Shown: piece after piece, positions 7,006 to 16,136 of the stretch
How positions within the stretch are numbered: position 1 is the stretch's first letter
How the letters are laid out: every line of letters starts with the position of its first letter
Source of the DNA: CAZXEU01 sp964639665
GTDB lineage: Bacteria; Bacteroidota; Rhodothermia; Rhodothermales; Bin80
DNA length: 39,972 nucleotides
Reading direction: 5' to 3'
Assembly (NCBI GenBank): GCA_964639665.1
Contig: CAZXEU010000015.1
Location: forward strand, 1-39,972
Notes under the pieces: model-generated
The model's database searches: none
What the model saw: only the letters and a program-made list of their open reading frames with translations
What the model was told of the DNA's origin: nothing
Made by a program: the position numbers and the translations under genes

Positions 7006-9492
7006 CTACTTCGGCAGGATCAACTCATGCGTAAGATGCTGCAGCTCGATTCCCGGACCCTGTAGCATCACTTCCAGGTGCTCACCCCCGTAGTCCTCGA
7101 AGTACTCCACCACTATGGTGTGCCTGCCCGGCTCGAGGCTGATGTCACCACTTTCATCCAGCGGTCCATGCGAGCCGTCATTGTTCACAACCTCCGTGCC
7201 GTTCACGTAAAGCTTGGTCCCGTCGTCCGAACGGGTGTAGAATGTATATGTCCCGGACTCCTCTACCGCAATTATGCCTTCAAACCTGACGGCGAAATGG
7301 TCTTCTCGCCTGGATTCGACGCCTTCGAGATGGAATTCATGCGCCATGCCCGAGTACACGGGCTGAAGTTCGGAGAAGTCCGGCAGCATGCTCCATTGTC
7401 CCTCATAGTAGCTGTAGGCCACCTTTTTCTGCTGCCCGGGCTGCAGTATGCGGTACCGCGCCCTCGACTCGGGACTCCGGCCACCGTCCCGAAATGTTCG
7501 GGCTCTCACCTCAGCAGATTCTGACACCCGAATCGGGCCTTCATAGAGAGGGGATGCGTCCGCGGGCTCACTCCCGTCAAGCGTGTATCGGATCTGCACA
7601 TCAGCATCATCGACTCTCATCGTGACCTCAACGGGCTCCTCCAGAAGTGCCAATCCTCCCAGGGGCTTGATGCGGGGTGCGGGCACATACATTCCGAGAT
7701 CCTCGGACGGATCGTGAAAGCGGCTGAAGGCCGTAAGCACCGGACGTGCAATCCACGCGTACGGCTGCTCGATTCCCAACGCAAACAGCACAGTCGCTGC
7801 TGTATCGAACGTATTGATAGGCACCGTGAGCTGCTTCCCTGCCACGACGCCCGGTCCGTGTGCAATCCACGGGATTTCAATTTCGGCCATGGAGTCTCCA
7901 CCGTGGCCCTTCCCCAGACCCCCGTGGTCCGCAGAGATGATCACAAGCGTTGCGTCGGCGATTCCGGCATCTTCCAGGGCGGTCAGAATCTCTCCGATCA
8001 GCCGGTCCGCTTCTTCTACCGAAGCATAAAACTCATCCGATCCGTGTCCGTACGTATGGCCCGCGTGATCCACATGGTCCAAATGGATAAAGCTAAGGCG
8101 GGGACGGTGCTCCAGCATATGGTTACGTGCCTGGGCAGCAGCATCCTGTGGTCCGTCGGCGTCCACGCTCACGTCTACAACACTATTGGGGAACAGTCGC
8201 CCAAAGCCACCCCAGTCGTAGATGCTTGCGATATAGGCGTCCGGCTCCGCCGCACGCAATTCGGAAAACATGGAGGGAAACAAATCCTCCGGCCCCGTTG
8301 CCGTTGGAACAATAGAGAAATTGTCGCGCTCCCAGTCGTTTGAGGTAATTCCGTGCTGGACAGGCCCAGCACCCATCACCATGGACGCCCAGTTTTGGCT
8401 GCTGGACGTAGTGCGCACAGCCCTGGCGCGAAGACTGTAGGCACCCTCTGCCAGAAGTCGATTCATAACCGGCGTGTGGGCCTTCTGGATGCCGTCCGGG
8501 CTCAGAGCGTCAACGCCGATGACAACGACGTGCCTAACTCCGTCAATTCCGGGCACAACCGTCTCGGGGCGGTCTGGCCGTTCGAAGGCGCCAAATACAA
8601 CTCGGCCTATCCAGGCAATGGGTGTGTCCAGGTCCAGCACGTAGGCCGCCGTCACGGCCGTGTCAAAGGTGTTGATCGGGTCTGCGATTACGGTGCCCGC
8701 CACGACCCCCGGCCCGTTGATGATCCACGGAATCTCCACCTCGGCCATGGATTCCCCGCCGTGCCCGAAATCCTTGCCGCCGTGATCAGCAGAGACTATC
8801 ACCGTCGTGGTTTCCCGCAGCCCGGCTGCCTCCAGCCCGGCCAAGATTTCGCCTATGTAGGTGTCCGCTTCTTCCACGGAAGCGTAGAATTCGGGCGTAC
8901 CGTGGCCGTACCTGTGCCCGGCGGCGTCCACATGGTCGAGATGGACAAAGGTAAAATGCGGAGCGTCTTCACGGAGTACCCGAACGGCAGCGTCAGCCGT
9001 GGCCTGAGGACCATCCCCGTCTATGTCAATGCTGACTATTCCCTTATTGTACAGGCGCCCGAAACCGCCCCAATCATAAATGGATGCGGTCACAGCCGAC
9101 GGTCGCTGTTCGTAAAGCAGGTCGAAGATACTGGGGAAGACTGGACCCGCTCCCGTGGCTGTTGGCTCTATGCTAAAGTAGTCAGGCTCCCAAGCATTGG
9201 ACGTAATGCCGTGCTGCACGGGCCCGGCCCCCATGATCATGGACGCCCAGTTCTGACTGCTGGACGTAGTTAGGACGGCGCGTGCTGCCAGACTGTATGC
9301 ACCTCCCGACATCAGCGAATCCAGGTGCGGCGTGTGAGCCTGACGTATTCCGTCCGGGCTCAGCGCGTCCACCCCGATTATCAGGACGCGCTCGGAGCCG
9401 GCATCCTGCCGCGCTCCGGGAGCAGCACAAGAGAGTACCAGGATCACCGCGCCCAAATGGAAGAGCCAGGAACGGTTCAAAATTGCTTGCAT
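7006..9492 (-). CDS. Surface lipoprotein with two tandem NPP-type phosphodiesterase domains, chitobiase-like and PA14 domains
   Basis: A protein of 828 residues from ATG 9492, preceded by a GAGGTG Shine-Dalgarno-like site; an upstream ATG at 9507 is less likely. The signal peptide ends in a lipobox (VILVLSC, Cys about 22). Two complete type I phosphodiesterase/nucleotide pyrophosphatase domains follow, at about 36-305 and 320-592. Each has the metal Asp in GVDALSPDG, a serine nucleophile in TTSSSQNWAS, an Asp and His in DHVDxAGH, SADHGG and a final GHGG. Next come a chitobiase C-terminal-like module (about 620-682, YTLDGSEPAD) and a PA14 domain (about 710-825, YTFYTRSDDGTKLYVNG), a probable carbohydrate binder. 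It lies inside the phosphonate operon between phnW and pbfA. Function inferred: extracytoplasmic hydrolysis of phosphodiesters or phosphonate monoesters. The substrate is unknown. Confidence 0.85.
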   Translation of the reverse strand: MQAILNRSWLFHLGAVILVLSCAAPGARQDAGSERVLIIGVDALSPDGIRQAHTPHLDSLMSGGAYSLAARAVLTTSSSQNWASMIMGAGPVQHGITSNAWEPDYFSIEPTATGAGPVFPSIFDLLYEQRPSAVTASIYDWGGFGRLYNKGIVSIDIDGDGPQATADAAVRVLREDAPHFTFVHLDHVDAAGHRYGHGTPEFYASVEEADTYIGEILAGLEAAGLRETTTVIVSADHGGKDFGHGGESMAEVEIPWIINGPGVVAGTVIADPINTFDTAVTAAYVLDLDTPIAWIGRVVFGAFERPDRPETVVPGIDGVRHVVVIGVDALSPDGIQKAHTPVMNRLLAEGAYSLRARAVRTTSSSQNWASMVMGAGPVQHGITSNDWERDNFSIVPTATGPEDLFPSMFSELRAAEPDAYIASIYDWGGFGRLFPNSVVDVSVDADGPQDAAAQARNHMLEHRPRLSFIHLDHVDHAGHTYGHGSDEFYASVEEADRLIGEILTALEDAGIADATLVIISADHGGLGKGHGGDSMAEIEIPWIAHGPGVVAGKQLTVPINTFDTAATVLFALGIEQPYAWIARPVLTAFSRFHDPSEDLGMYVPAPRIKPLGGLALLEEPVEVTMRVDDADVQIRYTLDGSEPADASPLYEGPIRVSESAEVRARTFRDGGRSPESRARYRILQPGQQKKVAYSYYEGQWSMLPDFSELQPVYSGMAHEFHLEGVESRREDHFAVRFEGIIAVEESGTYTFYTRSDDGTKLYVNGTEVVNNDGSHGPLDESGDISLEPGRHTIVVEYFEDYGGEHLEVMLQGPGIELQHLTHELILPK
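7717..9387 (-). repeat. Internal tandem duplication of the phosphodiesterase domain
   Basis: Two copies of about 810-820 bp (about 8578-9387 and 7717-8532) encode the twin catalytic domains. Over the first 69 aligned residues I count 54 identical, and short DNA stretches remain almost identical, for example around 9239-9271 and 8380-8412. All catalytic residues are kept in both copies, so neither looks degenerate. Confidence 0.85.
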
Positions 9493-9747
9493 GGTCTTGC
9501 ACCTCATTAGGTCTGTTACCCGCGCCGGGCGCGAGCTCCATTAACGGACTGGTGATTGCGGGCTAGGGCCTTGCCTCGGACTGAACAGAATTCGCCCCTT
9601 CGGCTGCTATCCGCGCCGGGCCAACCCACGTGCAAGCGCAGCAGCTCCAATAGGCACCTGGGGAGGAGCCCTCAAGGATAACGCTCGTTGTCCTGTCGAA
9701 TACCGGCGCGAGCTCTGCACTGGCGTGTGAACAAAACCTTCCAGGCA

Positions 9748-10872
9748 TCAGGCTGCAGGCTGCTTCTTCAGTTGCATTCCCATTACACGCAGCGTCTCGC
9801 CGATTCCTAGCAGAAGGCGGGTTACATCATCGGGGAATATCTGGCCTATGGTGCCGATGCGAAAACAGTCCGCACGGCTCACCTTGCCCGGATAAATGAC
9901 AAATCCCCGCCGGTTGAGCTCGGCATAGAAAGCGTCAAACGTAAAGCATGGATCTTCCGGGTAATGGAACGACGTGATGATATAGGACTGTAGATGCTCG
10001 GGCACGTAAGCTCGGAATCCCATCCTGGCCATGCCCGCCAGGAGCCGGGCGTGGCTGGCGCGGTAGCGCGCTGCGCGACCGGCGACGCCCCCTTCTGCCT
10101 CCAATGCCGCGAGTGCTTCGCGGAGGGCGACAATTGCGTGCGTAGGCGGAGTAAACCTGAATTGGCCATTGGCCTCGAGTCCACGCCACTGCGCGTGCAG
10201 GTCCAGACTCAGCGTTCGGGCCGCACCTTCCGTGGCAATTACCGCGCTTCTTCTAGCCAGTACTATGGAGAATCCGGGAACTCCTTCAAGGCACTTATTG
10301 GAAGATGAAACCAGGAAGTCAACGCCGGCTTTTTCCAAATCGACGGGAATGGCGCCAAGACTGCTCATCGCATCCACGAAATAGAAGCAGCCCGCCTCGC
10401 GAACTACTTCTCCGATCTCCTCCACCGGATTCAGGATGCCGCTGGTCGTTTCGCAGTGCACAACAAAGACGTGCGAAATCGCCGCATCCTCTGCGAGCGC
10501 ACGCCGAACAGCATTTACTGCCGGAATTTCGTTTTCCCTGAAGCGAAGCACCCGGACACCAATGCCGTGAACTCGTGCCATCTTGGCCATGCGCTCGCCG
10601 TAGGCCCCGTTCACTATAATGAGCAGGCGGCCATTTGCGCTCACCGTCGAAGTGAGCACTGACTCCAGACCAAATGTGCCGCTTCCCTGCATCAGGATGG
10701 CTTCGAATCCGTCCTGCCGGGAGGTGCCCGCGAACTCCAGGAGCTTGTTGCGCACCTGGCGTACACAGCCAATAAAGGCCGCGTCGCGGGAGCCGTAGTC
10801 CCGGAGCATGGCTTCCTTTACGGCGCGGCGGGTGGTAAGCGGACCCGGTGTAAAGAGCAGCTTGTCAGTCAT
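9748..10872 (-). CDS. phnW: 2-aminoethylphosphonate--pyruvate transaminase
   Basis: A class V aminotransferase of 374 residues that transfers the amino group of 2-aminoethylphosphonate to pyruvate, giving phosphonoacetaldehyde and alanine. It opens with the family signature LLFTPGPLTT. It carries HCETTSGILNP, the PLP-binding Asp in FVDAMSSLG (about 167) and the Schiff-base lysine in SSSNKCLEGVPG (about 193). The reading frame stays open upstream to 11166, but homology starts at MTDKLLF, so ATG 10872 is chosen. It is the first gene of the minus-strand phosphonate cluster, with 327 bp of non-coding DNA before it and 255 bp before the downstream lipoprotein gene. Confidence 0.95.
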   Translation of the reverse strand: MTDKLLFTPGPLTTRRAVKEAMLRDYGSRDAAFIGCVRQVRNKLLEFAGTSRQDGFEAILMQGSGTFGLESVLTSTVSANGRLLIIVNGAYGERMAKMARVHGIGVRVLRFRENEIPAVNAVRRALAEDAAISHVFVVHCETTSGILNPVEEIGEVVREAGCFYFVDAMSSLGAIPVDLEKAGVDFLVSSSNKCLEGVPGFSIVLARRSAVIATEGAARTLSLDLHAQWRGLEANGQFRFTPPTHAIVALREALAALEAEGGVAGRAARYRASHARLLAGMARMGFRAYVPEHLQSYIITSFHYPEDPCFTFDAFYAELNRRGFVIYPGKVSRADCFRIGTIGQIFPDDVTRLLLGIGETLRVMGMQLKKQPAA

Positions 10873-11199
10873 CACGCTGAGTCTGGCCTCGAACAATGCC
10901 AAGGTGGCACGAAGCCCGGCCCGCGCGTGGCAGCATGCCGGGCACTGTTCAATTTGCGTCGACTGAGCCCCGTGGGCAAAGCCGCCGTTTGCTGCGATGC
11001 GTACATCATACCGTGATCCTAGTGTGCCATCGCATCCTGCTCTATGCCGCCCTTCGGGACCAGGAGTCTGGCGCGATCTGGCCTGCAGAAACTGTCGCAG
11101 GCCCTTCGGCCATCGGATCACCCCGCCAATGCCGGGCCGCGCGCCCGGGACGGCGGGCGTGTCCAATAGATCGCCGGCAAGAGTATCGCATCAAAAGGC
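10873..11199. other. Intergenic region upstream of phnW
   Basis: A 327 bp stretch with no convincing gene; the open frame in phase with phnW has no recognisable protein content. A GC-rich stem (ccgggc at 11132-11137 pairing with gcccgg at 11143-11148) lies about 50 nt past the upstream gene's stop, without a T-tract. No clear TAnnTTTG promoter element or palindromic operator was found. The phnW promoter is presumably here. Confidence 0.4.
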
Positions 11200-12738
11200 T
11201 TACGGGGCTTGCCAATCACCTGCAGCAGGTCTCCATCCGGGATCCACAATGGGGAATGGCATCTTGTTCGAGTTACTCTTGACCAGATGTACCGTCAGCC
11301 GGGGATTGGATGCCGTGTGCGTCAGCGGCAAGGAATCCAGCATAGCCGTGTCGACCGATATGCCGTAACCGGCAGCTACGCTGTCCGCGTAGTGAGCGAG
11401 CCATGAGCGCGTCCGCATCTGCGTTGCGTCTGCCGGGACCGAACCCGAACCCGCAACTCCAGCTTCGGCTTCGGGCCAGGGACCGCCAGGATCAACAAGC
11501 GCGGTGACACCGACAACCGGAGAGCTCTGAAGCAAGAGCTTGACGTATTCCTGAAACATCCACTTGTCCTTCCACGCCTCAAGCGTGCTCCTAAATTCAG
11601 GCGTGTCATCCAGCTGCTCGTCCGCGGCCATGCGCAGAAAAACTGCATCGCGCACCACGAGAGCCACCACGTCCGCAAGGCGCGCCTCAAACAGCGCCGG
11701 ATCACGGGCCCGGAGCGAGTAGCGTCCAGGCGTAAAGTGCTCCAGGAACGAGCGGATCGACCACCGCTCGTCTCCGAAATACACCAGGTCCGTGTCGTAT
11801 CCCGAAACCAGAAGCCGCGTATAGGGCGTATCTTTGCGCTGATCTTCTATGTAGTGCAGGAGATTGCGTATGGGCGTCTCCGTGCTGTACCATTGCCACA
11901 AGGCCTCCTTGAGCAGTTCAAAGCCCCGTCTCTTGGTTATCACGTCAAGCGGCTGCATGGTGCCCGCCACGAATGCCTGGCCCGCTTCCATTGCCTTCCG
12001 ATTGTAGATCACTTTCTCGTACCTCGGCGCGAGACGCTCGTAGTCAGACGCCGAAACAGGGCGGCGCACTATTTCAATTACCTCGAAAACGTACCAGTAT
12101 CCTTCGTATTCGACCGGCTTCGAAGGCGTGTTGATTTCAAGGCCTTCGAGTATAGAAAGTATCGCCGGCTCGATATCTTCCACGCTCAATAGCGGCGAAG
12201 TCAATTCACCGCGAGCGATAGGGAGTTCCGGGATGGTCTCCTGCGATTGCTCGAGAGCTTGCCCGTAGCCGTGCCTGGTCATCACGTCACGGATCGCGTA
12301 TGCGTTCGCCTCGCTGGCCGCCGGCAGAAATCGGAACCGAATGCTGACGGCAGCACGGTTAATCTCTTCCCGTATTTCTTCGTTCGTCACTTCCACACCC
12401 TGCAGGGCATGTTCCTCGAAGACCCGTTCGATAAGCAGCTCTTCCCGCAGCGTATGCAGCGCGTGGACTATGGTCTGCGCCGTATCAAGGCTGATATTTC
12501 GAGCCTCAAGCGCCAGCGCCTTCTCCCGAATCATAAAGTCGAGATAAGCCCGGCGTGCGTCCTCGCCTTGTCGCAGGTGGCCGTGTCCAAACTCATAGTT
12601 CAGCAGGAATTCCTCGGCCGTGATATGGGCGTCCCCGACGCGTGCAATAACCGGTTCTTCCGGAGGCCGTCTGGCGCACGCTGAAAAGATCAGCGTCAGC
12701 AGGACCGAAGCAGCAACACGCTCAACTACCCCGGACAC
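11200..12738 (-). CDS. SurA/parvulin-like periplasmic lipoprotein
   Basis: A protein of 512 residues from GTG 12738, which sits 5-6 nt after a strong AGGGGAG ribosome-binding site; the ATG at 12783 has none. A signal peptide ends in a lipobox-like LIFSAC (Cys about 21). The next 150 residues resemble the N-terminal chaperone region of SurA/PrsA foldases: VIARVGDAHITAEEF, then a helical segment with IREKALALEARN and VTNEEIREEI. A weak parvulin-like stretch follows (YWYVFEVIEIVRRP). The C-terminal half (about 250-512) is not recognised. Its likely role is helping outer-membrane or secreted proteins fold in the periplasm. It lies between the T9SS/TonB gene block and phnW. A catalytic prolyl isomerase domain is not clearly visible, so it may be chaperone-only. 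Confidence 0.65.
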   Translation of the reverse strand: MSGVVERVAASVLLTLIFSACARRPPEEPVIARVGDAHITAEEFLLNYEFGHGHLRQGEDARRAYLDFMIREKALALEARNISLDTAQTIVHALHTLREELLIERVFEEHALQGVEVTNEEIREEINRAAVSIRFRFLPAASEANAYAIRDVMTRHGYGQALEQSQETIPELPIARGELTSPLLSVEDIEPAILSILEGLEINTPSKPVEYEGYWYVFEVIEIVRRPVSASDYERLAPRYEKVIYNRKAMEAGQAFVAGTMQPLDVITKRRGFELLKEALWQWYSTETPIRNLLHYIEDQRKDTPYTRLLVSGYDTDLVYFGDERWSIRSFLEHFTPGRYSLRARDPALFEARLADVVALVVRDAVFLRMAADEQLDDTPEFRSTLEAWKDKWMFQEYVKLLLQSSPVVGVTALVDPGGPWPEAEAGVAGSGSVPADATQMRTRSWLAHYADSVAAGYGISVDTAMLDSLPLTHTASNPRLTVHLVKSNSNKMPFPIVDPGWRPAAGDWQAP

Positions 12739-12858
12739 TCGAGCTCCCCTTCTACGACCTGCTGTCCATTTTCCGGAATACACGGGCCCATCCGGTTTGA
12801 TCCGGGCGCTTCAGCCTCAGGCGGCGGCCAAGATTTGCCCGCATGAAGAACGCGGCAA

Positions 12859-12891
12859 GGACGGGAGCCGCTCCACCCGCAGCTCCCGTCC
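12859..12891 (-). terminator. Candidate intrinsic terminator after the PPC-repeat gene
   Basis: A perfect 10 bp inverted repeat (ggacgggagc at 12859-12868, gctcccgtcc at 12882-12891) with a 13-nt loop starts 25 nt past the stop at 12916. Only a weak T-rich stretch follows on the minus strand, so the termination role is uncertain. Confidence 0.5.
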
Positions 12892-12915
12892 CCGCAATGC
12901 GCTAAGCAAATGCCC

Positions 12916-15900
12916 CTACTTGATTAGGGTCATGCGCTTGGTCTGAACCAGGTTTCCGGCCCGCAACTGGTAGAAGTACATGCCGGACGCCAGCCGGGAG
13001 GCATTGTACTGGACGCTGTACGTTCCGCCTGCCTGGAATTGACTCACAAGTATGTCTACGCGCTGCCCGAGTAGGTTAAACACGACCAGTTCCACTTCCT
13101 GCGCTTCCGGCAGGGAATATGTAATGGTCGTAGTCGGGTTGAACGGATTGGGGAAGTTCTGATTCAGAACAAACTCGCCGGGCACTTCATCGGGTGTAAC
13201 GTCCGTGATGACTATCGGAGTGCCATCCATCTTGAGTACGGTCAGGTTGTACTCGCCGCGAGACGGGTCGCGATCCGTCGCACCGCCGTAGTCCTGCGAA
13301 TGCAGCATCACGTAGTAGGAGCCAGCCTCCTCCGCCACGAACTCGATTCTTGAGTGCCAGTCATATCCTCCGTCGTCGTTACTGGCCAGCGTGTCTCCCG
13401 AAGCAGCCAGAAGCCGCATGTAGCCGTCATAATCCCGCGGCCACAGGGGCCCGTCGACGGGCGAAGACTCAGCTACCAGGGTGTCCCCGACAGCAAGATC
13501 ATAGCGGTAGATATCCACGTCATCCCCCCAACGCGCAGAGATATGATCGTTTGCCGGATCCCATTCAAAGCCTTCGTTGAAGAGCATGTACGTCTGGGCC
13601 TCGCCAGGAAGGTCAAACTCCTGGGCTCCGATTGCGTCCGCTTCAGCAACGGAATTGTTCGGCTCGCCCTTGGACTTGAGCTCCGAGATATCCCGTCCCT
13701 TCATTCCGACCTGATATGCACCCTCTCCGTCACCTGTCAGCTCCAGGTAGTAGTCTCCGGCTTCATCCGGAATAAAATTGATCTTGACGTTGCTGCCGGA
13801 GTAGCGCGTGTTGTAGCCCGCGGCATCGTCGCTTAGCAGGTTGGTTCCCGTATCGCTGGCCTTGACCAGTCGGGCCGTAAAGCTTCCGCCGTAGCCGCCT
13901 TCCGGCTTCAGCGTCCGGAAATGATATATCCAGTCAGCCTGCAGCGTGAGCTTGTAAATGTCCGTTGGCCCGCCAGCCTCGTCCAAGGCGGCATCCACGA
14001 AGCCGCCTGAGAGCACGTTGCCGTCTGCTTCGGCGAACGAATTGTTCGGCTCAACTTCCTCAGACTTGACCTCTATGTTCAGGTAGTAGTCGCCCCGGTT
14101 CATGCTGCGGTCATCCGCGCTGGCCGGCGTGCGGCTTGTCCTTACCTGAACGTACACAACGCCGTCCGCCTCGGCCGTATGGGAAGCCGACGAGTACCAG
14201 TCGTTGCCGCCGTCATCGTCGTTGGCAAGTTCGGTTGTACCGGTCTCATCCAGAATCACGATCCTCGTGTCGGTATCACGGGCCCATTCATCCGGGTTGT
14301 CAGCAACCGGCTTGGTTTCAGCCGAGAGGGTCTGCCCCGCCGCAACGGCAACACGGAACCAGTCCTCGTCGCCGAAGAATCGGGGGTGTGCCGGCTCCGA
14401 CAGTGCATAGGCCACATCCGCACCCAGTGCCTGGTAGTTTCCCTGCGCATCAGCCTCGGTCTTGTCATTGTTCGGCTCACCCTTGTGCTGCAAGGCCCAA
14501 TAATCCTCGTTTACACGCGATGCAACCTTGTACTTGCCTGGGCTGCCGGATATTCTCAGGTAGTATGTCTTGTCTTCCCGCGGGATGATATTCGCAATCT
14601 TGAAGTTGTCCCCGCTGTAGTTGTTCGCCCAGGCGGATTCATCCAGCAGCGTAGTTCCGTTTACCTCATCGTAGAACTCCACCTCCAGTGCAGCTCCCGT
14701 TTCGTTGTCCTTTGAGCGGAATGAATACAGGCTGCCGGCCTTGAGCTCCACCTTGAAATAGTCCACGTCGCCGGCCGTCAAGGCCGCCTCGTACACAAAG
14801 GACTCGCCCGTGGCAATTAGGTTGGCCGTTTCGAAGGTATTGTTCTCCTCGCTCTCCTCGAACGACTCCCCTCCGGACAACTTGTAGAAGCCTATTCCCG
14901 GCGACTGCACGACCACGCCGTAGCTGCCGGAGGCCGGTGCGGTAATGCTGATGCCCTCCGCACTCGTCCCCAAAATACTTCCGTCCGGCGCGACCAGCGT
15001 CATCGAACCAAAAAAGTCGGCCACGATTTCCTGCGTCCCGCTTAGCGTCAGCGTGATGTCAGTCCCCTCGTCGACGTTGAAGTGATAACCGTCTATATCA
15101 CCCGCGGGGAAGATCATCGCATTTACGGCAGGCGCCCCTGGTCCCACGGGCAACTGGTCCGTTTCCATCACTTCGGCAGGAGTGTCGTCAGGCTCATGCG
15201 CAAGGAGTCCACCCCAGATCTCGCCCTTGTCCACAACACCAAACTGGTAGGCACCGCTGCCACCGGAGAGCTTTATCAGGTACGCTCCCGAGGCTTCCGG
15301 CGAATAGCCGGTAACCAGGCCATTCACTACCTGGTCTGCCGCCAACAGGTTGTCGGACATCTCTGTCGGGCCCGGCGAATCAGGCTCGGTTTCGTGATAC
15401 AGCTCGATCTGGACCGCCGGGTCGCTCACGAACAGCGTGTACATGCGCACCTGATGGAGAAATACCCGGTACCAGTCCTCGTCTCCCGCATCCAGCATGC
15501 CGGCCGATGACGTATCGGACCGCGCCGCGATGCTGGTTGCCTCCGCTGCAGAATTGTTGGGCTCTATTTCAGCCGGATCAGTGGAGTACTGATGCAGATA
15601 CACCTGGTACATCAATCGACCCGGATCATTGTTGTTGACCGTGCCGAAACCAGGATCCCGGGTTGTGGATGCCCAAGCGGAGACCCACAGCCAAAGCGGC
15701 GTGTCTCCCGTGATTCCGTTGGCGGCCAAATTGTCGGGCGTAAGAACAATCCGGGAGTGAATGTTATTTGGCCCGTCCATCCGCTCTCTTCCTCCGTCAT
15801 CGTCCTCAAATAAGATGGACGTATAGTCGCCATCATAAATCCGTATGCGGGGATCAGATAGCCGCGACCCGCCCGGACCGATCGTGCCGTCATTGTCGCG

Positions 15901-16116
15901 GTACCACCCGAAATACGGCTGCGTTTCGATGACCACGTTGTGCCCGGCTTTGTAGTCGAACAGGAAATGATCCACGTCCTCGTCACCCCGGCCAAGCAGT
16001 AACGGGTATGCACTGTTTGCCTGGATAAAGCCTCCGCCCGCTTCCTGGTTCTTCAGTGTGTCCGGATTAAAGAGCATGAACGTGCGCAGGACTGCATCTG
16101 TCGGCAGCCTGGACAA
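12916..16116 (-). CDS. PPC-repeat T9SS surface protein, C-terminal part (separated from its N-terminus by a frameshift)
   Basis: A 1066-residue frame with no signal peptide that starts at an unlikely TTG. It contains a chain of bacterial pre-peptidase C-terminal (PPC)-like modules. Their boundaries show as EPNNS-type motifs near residues 185, 425 (ENNTF), 545, 687 and 812, each followed by DEDWFRV, DVDYFKV or DVDIYRY. Two DDGG segments could bind calcium. The last 80 residues (LNQNFPNPFNPTTTITYSLP, then LASGMYFYQL) form a textbook T9SS type A sorting domain, which requires a signal peptide that this frame lacks. The upstream frame (16137-16919) supplies one. Sequence between the two frames can be joined by one added base near 16152, giving EPNQSN. 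The intact protein would be about 1330 residues. No enzymatic domain is seen. Confidence 0.85.
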   Translation of the reverse strand: MSRLPTDAVLRTFMLFNPDTLKNQEAGGGFIQANSAYPLLLGRGDEDVDHFLFDYKAGHNVVIETQPYFGWYRDNDGTIGPGGSRLSDPRIRIYDGDYTSILFEDDDGGRERMDGPNNIHSRIVLTPDNLAANGITGDTPLWLWVSAWASTTRDPGFGTVNNNDPGRLMYQVYLHQYSTDPAEIEPNNSAAEATSIAARSDTSSAGMLDAGDEDWYRVFLHQVRMYTLFVSDPAVQIELYHETEPDSPGPTEMSDNLLAADQVVNGLVTGYSPEASGAYLIKLSGGSGAYQFGVVDKGEIWGGLLAHEPDDTPAEVMETDQLPVGPGAPAVNAMIFPAGDIDGYHFNVDEGTDITLTLSGTQEIVADFFGSMTLVAPDGSILGTSAEGISITAPASGSYGVVVQSPGIGFYKLSGGESFEESEENNTFETANLIATGESFVYEAALTAGDVDYFKVELKAGSLYSFRSKDNETGAALEVEFYDEVNGTTLLDESAWANNYSGDNFKIANIIPREDKTYYLRISGSPGKYKVASRVNEDYWALQHKGEPNNDKTEADAQGNYQALGADVAYALSEPAHPRFFGDEDWFRVAVAAGQTLSAETKPVADNPDEWARDTDTRIVILDETGTTELANDDDGGNDWYSSASHTAEADGVVYVQVRTSRTPASADDRSMNRGDYYLNIEVKSEEVEPNNSFAEADGNVLSGGFVDAALDEAGGPTDIYKLTLQADWIYHFRTLKPEGGYGGSFTARLVKASDTGTNLLSDDAAGYNTRYSGSNVKINFIPDEAGDYYLELTGDGEGAYQVGMKGRDISELKSKGEPNNSVAEADAIGAQEFDLPGEAQTYMLFNEGFEWDPANDHISARWGDDVDIYRYDLAVGDTLVAESSPVDGPLWPRDYDGYMRLLAASGDTLASNDDGGYDWHSRIEFVAEEAGSYYVMLHSQDYGGATDRDPSRGEYNLTVLKMDGTPIVITDVTPDEVPGEFVLNQNFPNPFNPTTTITYSLPEAQEVELVVFNLLGQRVDILVSQFQAGGTYSVQYNASRLASGMYFYQLRAGNLVQTKRMTLIK

Positions 16117-16136
16117 AAGACCACCCGTAAGTACAT

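Noticed and set aside
10873..11166. An N-terminal extension of PhnW of 98 codons (open frame to 11166)
   Set aside because: The composition is unlike a protein domain, and PhnW family sequence starts exactly at MTDKLLFTPGP.
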